From: Candidatus Dojkabacteria bacterium
Lineage (GTDB): Bacteria > Patescibacteriota > Dojkabacteria > B142 > OLB20
Direction of reading: 5' to 3'
Length of the DNA stretch: 7,307 nt
Assembly (NCBI GenBank): GCA_020429485.1
Contig: JAGQLK010000054.1
Coordinates: 1 to 7,307 of the forward strand
Shown: piece after piece, positions 1 to 6,209 of the stretch
Layout of the letters: every line of letters begins with the position of its first letter
How positions within the stretch are numbered: position 1 is the stretch's first letter
Notes under the pieces: model-generated
Database searches by the model: none
Told to the model about the DNA's origin: nothing
Seen by the model: the letters and a program-made list of their open reading frames with translations, nothing else
Position numbers and translations under genes: made by a program

Positions 1-11
1 AGAATTTTCAA

Positions 12-716
12 ATGAAGAAATATTCAATTGAATCATTCTTGGAGCAGACTGCTCAAAAAGATCAAGGTGATCTATTCTTCGAGCAAGAAGGTGAAAGAAT
101 GTTAGAAATTAATTTAAATGGAAATGATGCATCAACAGTGTGGATCAAAAGAGGTAAGATGATTGCTTATAGAGGTGAAGTTAGCTTTAAAAGAGAGGGT
201 GTATTAGAACAAGGATTAGGTAAACTACTTAAAAAGCAACTTACTGGTGAAGGTGTGAGTCTTATGAAAGCTACTGGAGCAGGTAAAATCTATGTTGCTG
301 ATACTGCAAAAAAGATAACTATTCTTGATCTTACAGACGATACAATTTTTGTAAATGGTAACGACTTATTAGCATTTGCACCTACATTAGAATGGGATAT
401 CAAAATGATGAAGAGGATTTCTTCAATGGTCGCAGGAGGATTGTTTAATGTTCAAATTGGTGGAAATGGAGTAGTTGCAATTACTTCTCATGGTACACCA
501 ATGACATTAGAGGTTACACCAGATAATCCAGTATTTACAGATCCTAATGCAACAATCGCATGGTCAGGTAATCTTGAAACAAATTTCAAAACTGATGTTT
601 CAATTGGATCATTCTTAGGAAGAGGAAGTGGTGAATCGTTCCAGATGAAGTTTGAAGGAACCGGTTTCGTAGTAGTACAACCTTATGAAGAGGTGTACTC
701 ACCAAATATGAGCTAA
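12..716 (+). CDS. AIM24 family protein (TIGR00266/DUF124-like)
   Basis: A 234-residue protein recognised as AIM24 family by its overall beta-rich pattern. Visible matches are the N-terminal segment ending in KRGKMIAYRGEVSFKRE (about residues 46-62, matching the family's typical KGSMVAYRG), the central stretch with GAGKIYVAD, and the Gly-rich C-terminal segment GRGSGESFQMKF followed by GFVVVQP. The length is normal for the family and there is no signal peptide or membrane segment. The family is named after a yeast mitochondrial protein. Bacterial members are common but their biochemical role is not established, so no reaction is assigned. The ATG at 12 fits the family N-terminus. The frame is open to the window edge, but only 11 bases are visible upstream and they show no clear ribosome binding site, so promoter and operon context are outside the window. 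It ends with TAA and converges on prfB. Confidence 0.85.
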   Translation: MKKYSIESFLEQTAQKDQGDLFFEQEGERMLEINLNGNDASTVWIKRGKMIAYRGEVSFKREGVLEQGLGKLLKKQLTGEGVSLMKATGAGKIYVADTAKKITILDLTDDTIFVNGNDLLAFAPTLEWDIKMMKRISSMVAGGLFNVQIGGNGVVAITSHGTPMTLEVTPDNPVFTDPNATIAWSGNLETNFKTDVSIGSFLGRGSGESFQMKFEGTGFVVVQPYEEVYSPNMS

Positions 717-730
717 GAAGTATCTTAAGT

Positions 731-796
731 ATTGGGGTGAGCGGACTGGCTGATAGTTTCTAGAAATACTAAATGTCAGACCCTGCGAGCCCCAAT
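731..796 (+). terminator. Long imperfect hairpin between convergent genes, possible terminator
   Basis: The outer arms ATTGGGG (731-737) and CCCCAAT (790-796) are exact complements. Inside them GCGG can pair with CC(T)GC. Further in, GG, TGA and TAGT can pair with CC, TCA and ACTA around a TTTCTAGAAA palindrome. Downstream on the plus strand comes TTTCTTTA, a modest U-rich tail, so it could end AIM24 transcription. The minus-strand exit is not U-rich, so service to prfB is less likely. It does not look like a textbook short GC-rich terminator, and a small structured RNA or an intergenic repeat is also possible. Confidence 0.4.
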
Positions 797-822
797 TTCT
801 TTATAAAGGTAATGTGTAAAGG

Positions 823-1935
823 CTAAAGTCTTATCTGAGCCTCTATTAGATCTTCTAATTTCCCATCGAGTACTCCTTCAGGATCATGCAGCTCCGTATT
901 TGTTCTTAAATCTTTAACAAGCTTATACGGATGTAAAACGTAATTTCTTATTTGATTGCCCCACCCTGCTACTTTGTGTTCTCCTTTAATCTTATTTTGT
1001 TCCTTTGCTTGTTTCTCTTCTTCAATCATCATCAATTTACCTCTCAAAAGGTTCATCGCAGTTTGGCGATTTCTAAGCTGACTTCTTTCTGATGATGAAG
1101 ATACAGTAATCCCTGTTGGTTTATGAACCAAGCGAACAGCTGTAGCAACTTTATTAACATTTTGTCCCCCAGCTCCTGATGATCTTACAGCACTAAACTC
1201 GATATCATCTTCATTTAGATTTACTTCAAGATCATCTTCAATCAGAGGTGTAACTTCCACTCCTGCAAAAGAAGTTTGTCGTAATCCTTGTGCATTAAAT
1301 GGTGAGATTCTGACAAGTCGATGGGTACCATGTTCTAGCTTTAAATAACCATATGCATATCTACCATGTACTTCGATCGTTGCAGTATTGATACCTACAT
1401 CTGTACCAGTTACTTTGTTGGTGATTTCATATTTAAAACCTTGTCTTTCAAAATACTTTAAGTACATTCTAAGCAACATATCCGCCCAATCATTTGCCTC
1501 AGTACCACCCTGCCCAGCATGGATAGAAATAATTGCATCATATTCGTCATATTTACCACTTAAGAAAGTTTCGGTTTCTAGTTTATCTATTTCTTTGTCT
1601 GTGGAATTGATCATTGAATTTACTTCTTGCCACACCTCCGGGTCTGGTTTGCCTGGAGTATTGTCTTTGTCCTCTGCTAATTCGATCATCACTTCAATAT
1701 CTTCTAGCTTGGAGGAAATGTCGGTGAGTCTATTAATATCATCTTCATATTCACCTATTTGCTTCATTACTTTTTGAGCTTGTTCATTATCATTCCAGAA
1801 ATCCGTTTGTGCAGACTGTGTTTTCAGCGTTGTGAGCTTTTCAGAAATTATGTCAGGCTGTTTTTTTTCAGCAATTGATTTAAGCCGATCTTGCAAAATA
1901 CTTAATTGTTCTTTGATTTCAGATTCAGTTCTCAT
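823..1935 (-). CDS. prfB: Peptide chain release factor 2 (RF2)
   Basis: RF2 reads UGA and UAA stop codons and releases the finished protein from the ribosome. The 370-residue length is normal. The N-terminal helical domain is followed by the conserved block [20 protein letters not shown] (about 139-158). The stop-recognition tripeptide SPF is at 211-213, which marks RF2 rather than RF1 (PxT). The catalytic GGQ is at 256-258 in [12 protein letters not shown], and the usual C-terminal segment [22 protein letters not shown] follows. Many bacteria have an in-frame UGA near codon 26 of prfB that needs a programmed frameshift. Here the frame is continuous from an ATG at the expected N-terminus, so that autoregulation is absent. 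An in-frame TAA lies four codons upstream of the ATG. It ends with TAG. A TAAAAT box six bases before the ATG suggests a leaderless or near-leaderless message. An antisense open frame inside it is a shadow. Confidence 0.97.
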   Translation of the reverse strand: MRTESEIKEQLSILQDRLKSIAEKKQPDIISEKLTTLKTQSAQTDFWNDNEQAQKVMKQIGEYEDDINRLTDISSKLEDIEVMIELAEDKDNTPGKPDPEVWQEVNSMINSTDKEIDKLETETFLSGKYDEYDAIISIHAGQGGTEANDWADMLLRMYLKYFERQGFKYEITNKVTGTDVGINTATIEVHGRYAYGYLKLEHGTHRLVRISPFNAQGLRQTSFAGVEVTPLIEDDLEVNLNEDDIEFSAVRSSGAGGQNVNKVATAVRLVHKPTGITVSSSSERSQLRNRQTAMNLLRGKLMMIEEEKQAKEQNKIKGEHKVAGWGNQIRNYVLHPYKLVKDLRTNTELHDPEGVLDGKLEDLIEAQIRL

Positions 1936-1941
1936 GGATTT

Positions 1942-1972
1942 ATTTTATCAGAATAGCTAGATAATTTGTTAA
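1942..1972 (-). promoter_or_regulatory. Putative sigma70-type promoter of prfB
   Basis: On the minus strand TTAACA (1967-1972, 5 of 6 against TTGACA) is followed after 19 bases by TAAAAT (1942-1947, 5 of 6 against TATAAT). The spacer is longer than the usual 17. Transcription would start near 1935, the A of the prfB ATG, predicting a leaderless mRNA. AT-rich sequence makes such matches common by chance. Confidence 0.4.
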
Positions 1973-1988
1973 TCAGATTGTTTGAAAG

Positions 1989-2017
1989 CTGAAAATACTG
2001 TATCTTATATGTATATT
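1989..2017 (+). promoter_or_regulatory. Putative sigma70-type promoter of the TTG-started gene
   Basis: CTGAAA (1989-1994, 4 of 6) is followed after 17 bases by TATATT (2012-2017, 5 of 6). The start would lie near 2024, about five bases before the TTG at 2029. It stands back to back with the prfB promoter, the two -35 boxes being 16 bases apart. This rests on consensus matching only. Confidence 0.4.
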
Positions 2018-2028
2018 ACTGAAAAATT

Positions 2029-2865
2029 TTGAATAAAGATCAAAAGAAACTGTTCTTCACTGTACTAGTGGCTACAAATATTTTAGTTTTATTTGTAGGA
2101 ATCGGTTTCGGATTTCTTATTGGAAGAGGATCAGATGGTTCAGATTTAGGTATACTTCCTGAGACAGGAAGTAATCCAGGTACTGACATTAGGATAGATA
2201 GAGAAACTGGTGCAGTTGAATACAAACAAGTAAATCAGACAGAAGTATTTGGTAATGGTTTCCCAGAGATTGGCGTAAATGAATACACATTAATTAGCTT
2301 TGATGCTAAGCCTGTTAGAGCTACTTACAAACTTATCCCTTACAATAGTTCTCAGAATTACACTACAGGTAGAATCAAATTATCTTCAGATGAATATTAC
2401 GGATACACAAATTTCGATTTAGATATCACTGCGAATGGACCTCATACATTAATAGTTACATCATACTTTGATGATAGCACTAAGAGTGAGGCTCAGTTCA
2501 CAATGCATGTAGGAGCGTTGGCAAATGGTGAGGTACCAGTTTCATCATTTAATATTGCAGATGTTTATTCATTTGATACCCCAATAGACTATGCAAAAGG
2601 CGCTGTAATCGAGTTTGAAGTAGAACCTCTACCATCTGGATTGGTAGCTCTACCTGTTGATGCTAGAATAGAGATAATCAAGCCTGATGGTAGTGTCGAA
2701 GTTTTTGAAAAAACATACTCAAGTTACCAGAAAGAAATACTGCTTGATCTCGTAACCGATACGGTTGCAGATCAACAGGGCGTTTACCAGGTAGAGATCT
2801 CTCTCTCAAATACCAATAACGTGTATGGCCCATCTTCAAGATCGGTGCTTCTAAACGTTAAGTAG
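2029..2865 (+). CDS. Membrane-anchored exported protein of unknown function (TTG start)
   Basis: A 278-residue protein that I do not recognise. Residues 1-7 are charged (NKDQKK), residues about 8-32 form one hydrophobic segment (LFFTVLVATNILVLFVGIGFGFLIG), and the rest is hydrophilic. It reads as an N-terminal anchor, or uncleaved signal, with an extracytoplasmic domain. There is no lipobox cysteine. The outer part is rich in Thr, Ser, Tyr and Val with alternating polar and hydrophobic runs and has the feel of one or two Ig-like beta-sandwich domains, for example around DLDITANGPHTLIVTSYFDD and KGAVIEFEVEPLPSG. No catalytic motif is visible. The TTG at 2029 is chosen because an in-frame TGA lies at 2020-2022 and no ATG or GTG precedes the membrane segment. 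No Shine-Dalgarno sequence is visible. It ends with TAG and converges on the DUF3604 gene with 63 bases between and no obvious terminator. Confidence 0.8.
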   Translation: MNKDQKKLFFTVLVATNILVLFVGIGFGFLIGRGSDGSDLGILPETGSNPGTDIRIDRETGAVEYKQVNQTEVFGNGFPEIGVNEYTLISFDAKPVRATYKLIPYNSSQNYTTGRIKLSSDEYYGYTNFDLDITANGPHTLIVTSYFDDSTKSEAQFTMHVGALANGEVPVSSFNIADVYSFDTPIDYAKGAVIEFEVEPLPSGLVALPVDARIEIIKPDGSVEVFEKTYSSYQKEILLDLVTDTVADQQGVYQVEISLSNTNNVYGPSSRSVLLNVK

Positions 2866-2928
2866 TAATATTCTCAGCGTTTAATTATTCTTCAGTTCGA
2901 CACTTATTTGTCTATAAGGTACTCGTAA

Positions 2929-5046
2929 CTAAACAATATAAAATGGACTTGTCCAAGCTATACCGCCATCTTCTTGGGTTACCTTAAAGTATAAAGCGTC
3001 TCCTTTATTTAGTTGTGAGCTAGCTATTTCAAAATTCCAAGAAATTTCTTGTACAGATTTTTCTTTTGCAAGGTATGACACTTCAACTTCAGAATACTCA
3101 TTAAGTGAAAAAGGTTTGTTAATATCCTTTTTTGATATCTCGAACTCAGTGTCATTTACTAATAGCTTTAACTTCTCAAATGGTTTATCTAATTTGAAGT
3201 TGACGCCTTTATAGTTACCAGATGTTAGCGAGCTAAATTCAAATTTATTTACAGAATGCTTGAATTTAGAATGGTGATAGAAATTTACTTCTGAGACATC
3301 AACTATTTTGTTCTGGGTAAATTCACCTGAGCCTGACCACTTATACTCCCTATTCCTGCCATAAAATTCTGTCCCATGCCATGAGAGCTTTATATGAGTC
3401 TCATCAATTTCTGGTAAATGCGTTTTTATTAGTTTTGATTTGTTGAATAACTCGATTTTTTGGATAGGGCTCGTACCTAGATAGTTTAACTCTATTCCAG
3501 CATTGCTATTCCAATTAGTAACCTGATCACCTATTAGGTACTGTTTATCACCTATTGTGCATTTTGCATCTATGTAAGCCCTATGCCCAGTTGTTGCATA
3601 GGTATGCCTTGCTTTAATTGCTTCAAATATACTATCTGGAGTGAGCTGTTCACTCAATATGCAAGTTAATCCACCATAACTAGTAAACTCTTCTAGTCCT
3701 GGATAACTAGCACCTGGCCTACTGTTGTGATTGTCACTGGCTGCAGAGATCCCAACTTTGTATCCTTTTTCGAGTGCATCTTGTAAGAACCATTCAAAAG
3801 TTCCCCAATCTGAATGCACTTCAATAAGAGGCTCTACATCATCATCATGCATTTCTAGATTGGCATACCTTCCTCCAACATGTGCAATCGTTAAAGCATT
3901 ATGCTTTTTTAGCTTTTTGAACAAGTCTTTTGCTGTCAAAGCTTCGTTTTGCTTGTTGTATTCATGAAGCGTCTGAGCAAATGATGATTTGTAAATTGGT
4001 GGATTAGTTTCATTAAAAATGACATTTCGATCACCTCCTCGACCACTATTACCCGACCATTCATATCCTGGAAACATAATAAACTCTCCATTTATAGAGT
4101 TGCTAGTTGAAAGCTTTTTGGTTTTGTCCCAGAATTTATTATCTACTTGAAAGTCGTTGGCTTGAGAAGAGATTACGTCCAAGAAACCATATTCTTTGGC
4201 AAAGTTTACATAGTGCTCAATGTTGTTAGTACCAACAGTTTCTTCGGATTGCCCATGTAGATCAGCCCAGTATTGTTTGAGCTTAGATTCTTTTATTACT
4301 ACATAGTTTGACTTTGCGCTTAATGTTTTATATTTAGCCTGAATATCGTATACCCCACTTTCTAATGATAACTTTATTTCGGATTTCCCTTTCTTGAGTT
4401 TCTGTTTTGAATCTTTCAAACCTAATTCTTTAAAGTTAACAATTTCTATTTCATCATTGAGTTGAGTACATGGATTCCCCCACTTATCTTCAATTTTTAC
4501 AAGTGCCTTGAACTCTTTCAGAGGTGCAACAGTAGTTGGTATTACCGCAGTTAACATTGCAGGTATGTCAGGTAGAACCTCTATTTCTGGAGATTTCTCG
4601 ATCTCAAGATACTCACCAGTTGAAAACGCATCTATCAATATCTTGAATTCAAAAGTATCTTCTACGATAGTTTGCATTCGGAAGTTCTTAAATTCTATGG
4701 ATATATTCTCATTAGGCAGCAAATACCCGCCTTTGATGAAAACAACGAATCCATTAGTCCAAGGCCTAGCATGTACTTTACCTTTGAGGCCATTGCTTCG
4801 CGAATATCCCTGCAGATCTACTTTGGCATCAGATTTAATTGAAACATAGTTTTCTTTTGAGGAATCAGTAAACTCTACATCATCTACATCGGCAGAAATC
4901 CTAAAAAGAACCTTGATTGCACCACCGTCAGCTATACCATACTTACCAATCTTAATATCTAACTGAGCATCTGTATGTTTACCTGCAACGGCAGTTTTGA
5001 TGTCGATTTTTGCAGTAGCTATTTCTTTTGAGTAAATATTCTTCAT
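2929..5046 (-). CDS. DUF3604 family protein (PHP-like metal-dependent hydrolase)
   Basis: A 705-residue protein assigned to DUF3604, a family with a PHP-like fold whose substrates are mostly unknown. The first ~250 residues look like beta-sandwich domains. The hydrolase part begins at YWADLHGQSEETVG (259-272), with the family's DLHGQS as the variant PHP metal motif. Other likely metal or active-site stretches are FPGYEW (325-330), AHVGG (388-392), EVHSDWGTFEW (409-419) and SAASDNHNSRPG (435-446). TYATTGHR (482-489) and the C-terminal YFKVTQEDGGIAWTSPFYIV (686-705) are also typical. There is no signal peptide, so it is probably cytoplasmic. The ATG at 5046 lies 19 bases after the sulfotransferase stop, so the two are probably co-transcribed. 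No Shine-Dalgarno sequence is seen. Arginine is scarce (12 of 705) while lysine is abundant. It ends with TAG. The substrate is not predictable from this sequence. Confidence 0.88.
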   Translation of the reverse strand: MKNIYSKEIATAKIDIKTAVAGKHTDAQLDIKIGKYGIADGGAIKVLFRISADVDDVEFTDSSKENYVSIKSDAKVDLQGYSRSNGLKGKVHARPWTNGFVVFIKGGYLLPNENISIEFKNFRMQTIVEDTFEFKILIDAFSTGEYLEIEKSPEIEVLPDIPAMLTAVIPTTVAPLKEFKALVKIEDKWGNPCTQLNDEIEIVNFKELGLKDSKQKLKKGKSEIKLSLESGVYDIQAKYKTLSAKSNYVVIKESKLKQYWADLHGQSEETVGTNNIEHYVNFAKEYGFLDVISSQANDFQVDNKFWDKTKKLSTSNSINGEFIMFPGYEWSGNSGRGGDRNVIFNETNPPIYKSSFAQTLHEYNKQNEALTAKDLFKKLKKHNALTIAHVGGRYANLEMHDDDVEPLIEVHSDWGTFEWFLQDALEKGYKVGISAASDNHNSRPGASYPGLEEFTSYGGLTCILSEQLTPDSIFEAIKARHTYATTGHRAYIDAKCTIGDKQYLIGDQVTNWNSNAGIELNYLGTSPIQKIELFNKSKLIKTHLPEIDETHIKLSWHGTEFYGRNREYKWSGSGEFTQNKIVDVSEVNFYHHSKFKHSVNKFEFSSLTSGNYKGVNFKLDKPFEKLKLLVNDTEFEISKKDINKPFSLNEYSEVEVSYLAKEKSVQEISWNFEIASSQLNKGDALYFKVTQEDGGIAWTSPFYIV

Positions 5047-5065
5047 AATACTATTTTAATATTTA

Positions 5066-5989
5066 TTAATGTAAAGTTACACTCAATGCATCTGCAGAGA
5101 TTTGTACAAATTGTTGAAATTCGTAGTCGACTCCTGCATGCACAGCTGCTGCTACTTCTAACATCTCTGGCTTCTCATGTGCCCTTTTTGTTTGTGCTAA
5201 TGAATCAAGAGTATAGATCTCAATCTTGGGATTGAATCCACCTCGAGCAAAAGTAGGGAGTAGAATTGCTTCAGCTTCATCCTCATCCTTTGCTTCACCT
5301 GGATGAAATTGGCCTCCTTGTTCAACAAACATTAAAGACTGACTATCAAACTGCCTTCCCATAAATGGAAGCCCCAACTTTCCAAGAGTATTAGCTAAGA
5401 CATGATCAGTTGTGCCATTTTGCATAAGATCATATGCTAATGGAACTACTGCACCAATCTTCCCCTGATAGTAATTAAACATTTCAAAAGTATGTTGGTA
5501 ATTGGCGACTAATATTTCTGGTGTTATTCCTCCATCAAATTTAAAGTTGGAATATACAGTAGCTAGTGGATCCCTGGCTAAGGTGATTAAGTTGATCATA
5601 TGAGCAGGGTAACCAAGGTCTAACATTAGTGCTACAGGATCAAATTGCTCCTCCTCATGAAATGGTCCCCAAGTTTCTTTGGCAAAGACATGATACCCAT
5701 TCTCTACTCCAGGTATATCCATGGGACCATATTGTAAACCATGCCTAACCATAGTTTTCCATGGTTGGTAATACCCTGCTAAGACCCACGGATGTGATGC
5801 AAATAATCCTAGTAACGCTGTACTGCCGTTCCTGCCTGGGCTAACACAAATATTCATAACTGGTAGATTATCAGGATCAAAATGAATATTTGCTTTGACA
5901 AAATCTAGACCAAAGAGCTGCTCTTTATCTTTGAAGATGTTTGCATCTGCTCCTTCGTATTTCGTTGTATTTCCTGTAAATTCTGACAT
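5066..5989 (-). CDS. Sulfotransferase-like protein (PAPS-binding fold)
   Basis: A 307-residue protein with the two nucleotide-binding signatures of sulfotransferases, which transfer sulfonate from PAPS to a hydroxyl or amine acceptor. The 5'-phosphosulfate-binding loop is SPGRNGSTALLGLFASHP (50-67), after a strand VMNICV. The 3'-phosphate-binding element is LITLARDPLATVYS (134-147), with Arg139, Asp140 and Ser147 in the expected positions. The C-terminal acceptor-binding part is not recognisable, so the acceptor (lipid, sugar or small molecule) is unknown. It has no signal peptide or membrane segment. It is first gene of a likely two-gene operon. Its ATG is only 12 bases past the U-rich tail of an intrinsic terminator, leaving no room for a separate promoter, so expression should need readthrough of the leader. 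No Shine-Dalgarno sequence is seen. Arginine is rare (6 residues). It ends with TAA. Function beyond the fold is inferred. Confidence 0.8.
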   Translation of the reverse strand: MSEFTGNTTKYEGADANIFKDKEQLFGLDFVKANIHFDPDNLPVMNICVSPGRNGSTALLGLFASHPWVLAGYYQPWKTMVRHGLQYGPMDIPGVENGYHVFAKETWGPFHEEEQFDPVALMLDLGYPAHMINLITLARDPLATVYSNFKFDGGITPEILVANYQHTFEMFNYYQGKIGAVVPLAYDLMQNGTTDHVLANTLGKLGLPFMGRQFDSQSLMFVEQGGQFHPGEAKDEDEAEAILLPTFARGGFNPKIEIYTLDSLAQTKRAHEKPEMLEVAAAVHAGVDYEFQQFVQISADALSVTLH

Positions 5990-6001
5990 TGTTAAATTTC
6001 T

Positions 6002-6032
6002 AAAAAATAAAAAAAGACCTCTTGCGAGGTCT
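6002..6032 (-). terminator. Second intrinsic terminator, directly before the sulfotransferase gene
   Basis: AGACCTC (6026-6032) pairs perfectly with GAGGTCT (6015-6021) around a GCAA tetraloop, followed by seven U, one A and six U. This is a textbook intrinsic terminator. It ends 12 bases before the sulfotransferase ATG, which is the position of an attenuator rather than of an end-of-operon terminator. Confidence 0.85.
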
Positions 6033-6075
6033 AGATACGTGTGATGATATATCAGGATCTAAACCCGCGGAGTTT
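6028..6075 (-). promoter_or_regulatory. Leader-peptide attenuator: 1:2 and 2:3 (antiterminator) pairings
   Basis: Segment 1, AAACTC (6070-6075, codons 17-18 of the short frame), pairs with segment 2, GGGTTT (6061-6066), around a CGC loop. Segment 2 extended, GGTTTAGAT (6057-6065), also pairs over nine bases (one G-U) with segment 3, ATCTAGACC (6028-6036). Segment 3 contains AGACC, part of the 5' arm of the terminator at 6002-6032. The three pairings are mutually exclusive as in trp- or his-type attenuators. A ribosome stalled at the Arg codons would cover segment 1, allow 2:3 and prevent termination. A ribosome reaching the stop codon would cover segment 2 and allow termination. Drawn by hand, with no energy calculation. 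Confidence 0.6.
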
Positions 6076-6123
6076 TCTTCTATTTCTGCGTCTAATTGTT
6101 ATTTTTATTGTTTTGGTTTTCAT
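6052..6123 (-). CDS. Arg-rich 23-residue leader peptide (putative)
   Basis: A short open frame from ATG (6121-6123) to TGA (6052-6054). The product begins MKTKTIKITI and continues RRRNRRKLRGFRS. Seven of 23 residues are Arg, six of them in residues 11-19 (codons AGA CGC AGA AAT AGA AGA AAA CTC CGC). It lies between the T-box terminator and a second terminator, and its last codons form part of competing RNA stems, which is the layout of an attenuator peptide whose ribosome stalls when charged tRNA-Arg is scarce. No Shine-Dalgarno sequence precedes the ATG. Its start overlaps the stop of a seven-codon frame (6120-6143) by ATGA. It does not resemble a ribosomal protein such as bL34 or bL36. The alternative is a functional basic micropeptide that is itself the T-box target, with the downstream hairpin as its terminator. 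Translation is inferred. Confidence 0.6.
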   Translation of the reverse strand: MKTKTIKITIRRRNRRKLRGFRS

Positions 6124-6143
6124 TTTGTTAAAGTATTGGTCAT
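6120..6143 (-). other. Seven-codon frame overlapping the leader peptide start
   Basis: ATG at 6141-6143 encodes MTNTLTK and stops at TGA (6120-6122). The stop overlaps the ATG of the Arg-rich frame as ATGA, the usual form of translational coupling. With no ribosome binding site visible for either frame, it might help load ribosomes on the leader peptide, but a frame this short easily occurs by chance. Confidence 0.2.
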
Positions 6144-6157
6144 CTCGGGAAATAGAC

Positions 6158-6209
6158 AAAAAAAGACTCTCATCTATTCACCAAATATTTGATGAAAGGA
6201 TGAGAGTCT
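6158..6209 (-). terminator. T-box terminator hairpin
   Basis: AGACTCTCATC (6199-6209) pairs perfectly over 11 bases with GATGAGAGTCT (6164-6174). After a small internal loop TTCATCAA pairs with TTGGTGAA (one G-U), making an unusually long hairpin. Seven U follow (6158-6164, the first from the stem). The 5' arm holds CATCCTT (6196-6202), which the T-box antiterminator needs, so the two folds exclude each other. It may also stop transcription arriving from the membrane-protein gene upstream, which has no terminator of its own. Confidence 0.92.

Noticed and set aside
731..796. tRNA or SRP RNA in the hairpin between AIM24 and prfB
   Set aside because: No GGTTCRA T-loop, anticodon arm or CCA-type end is present, and the conserved SRP GGAAG loop region is absent.
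1388..1777. Plus-strand open frame of 129 codons
   Set aside because: It lies wholly inside prfB on the opposite strand, and its low-complexity Ser/Ile-rich product is a typical shadow.
2866..2928. Terminator between the two convergent genes
   Set aside because: Only very weak hairpins (GACA/TGTC, or ACTTAT with a bulged partner) and no U-rich tail were found.
3731..4849. Plus-strand open frames at 3731-3967 and 4508-4849
   Set aside because: Both are antisense to the DUF3604 gene, whose protein motifs are clear, and neither has a recognisable product.
5047..5065. Separate promoter for the DUF3604 gene (TAAAAT 12 bases before its ATG)
   Set aside because: No acceptable -35 box was found at a normal distance, and the 19-base gap fits an operon better.
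6052..6123. Small ribosomal protein gene (bL34, bL36 or Thx type) for the Arg-rich frame
   Set aside because: The sequence and length match none of these, and the flanking terminators and competing stems fit an attenuator better.
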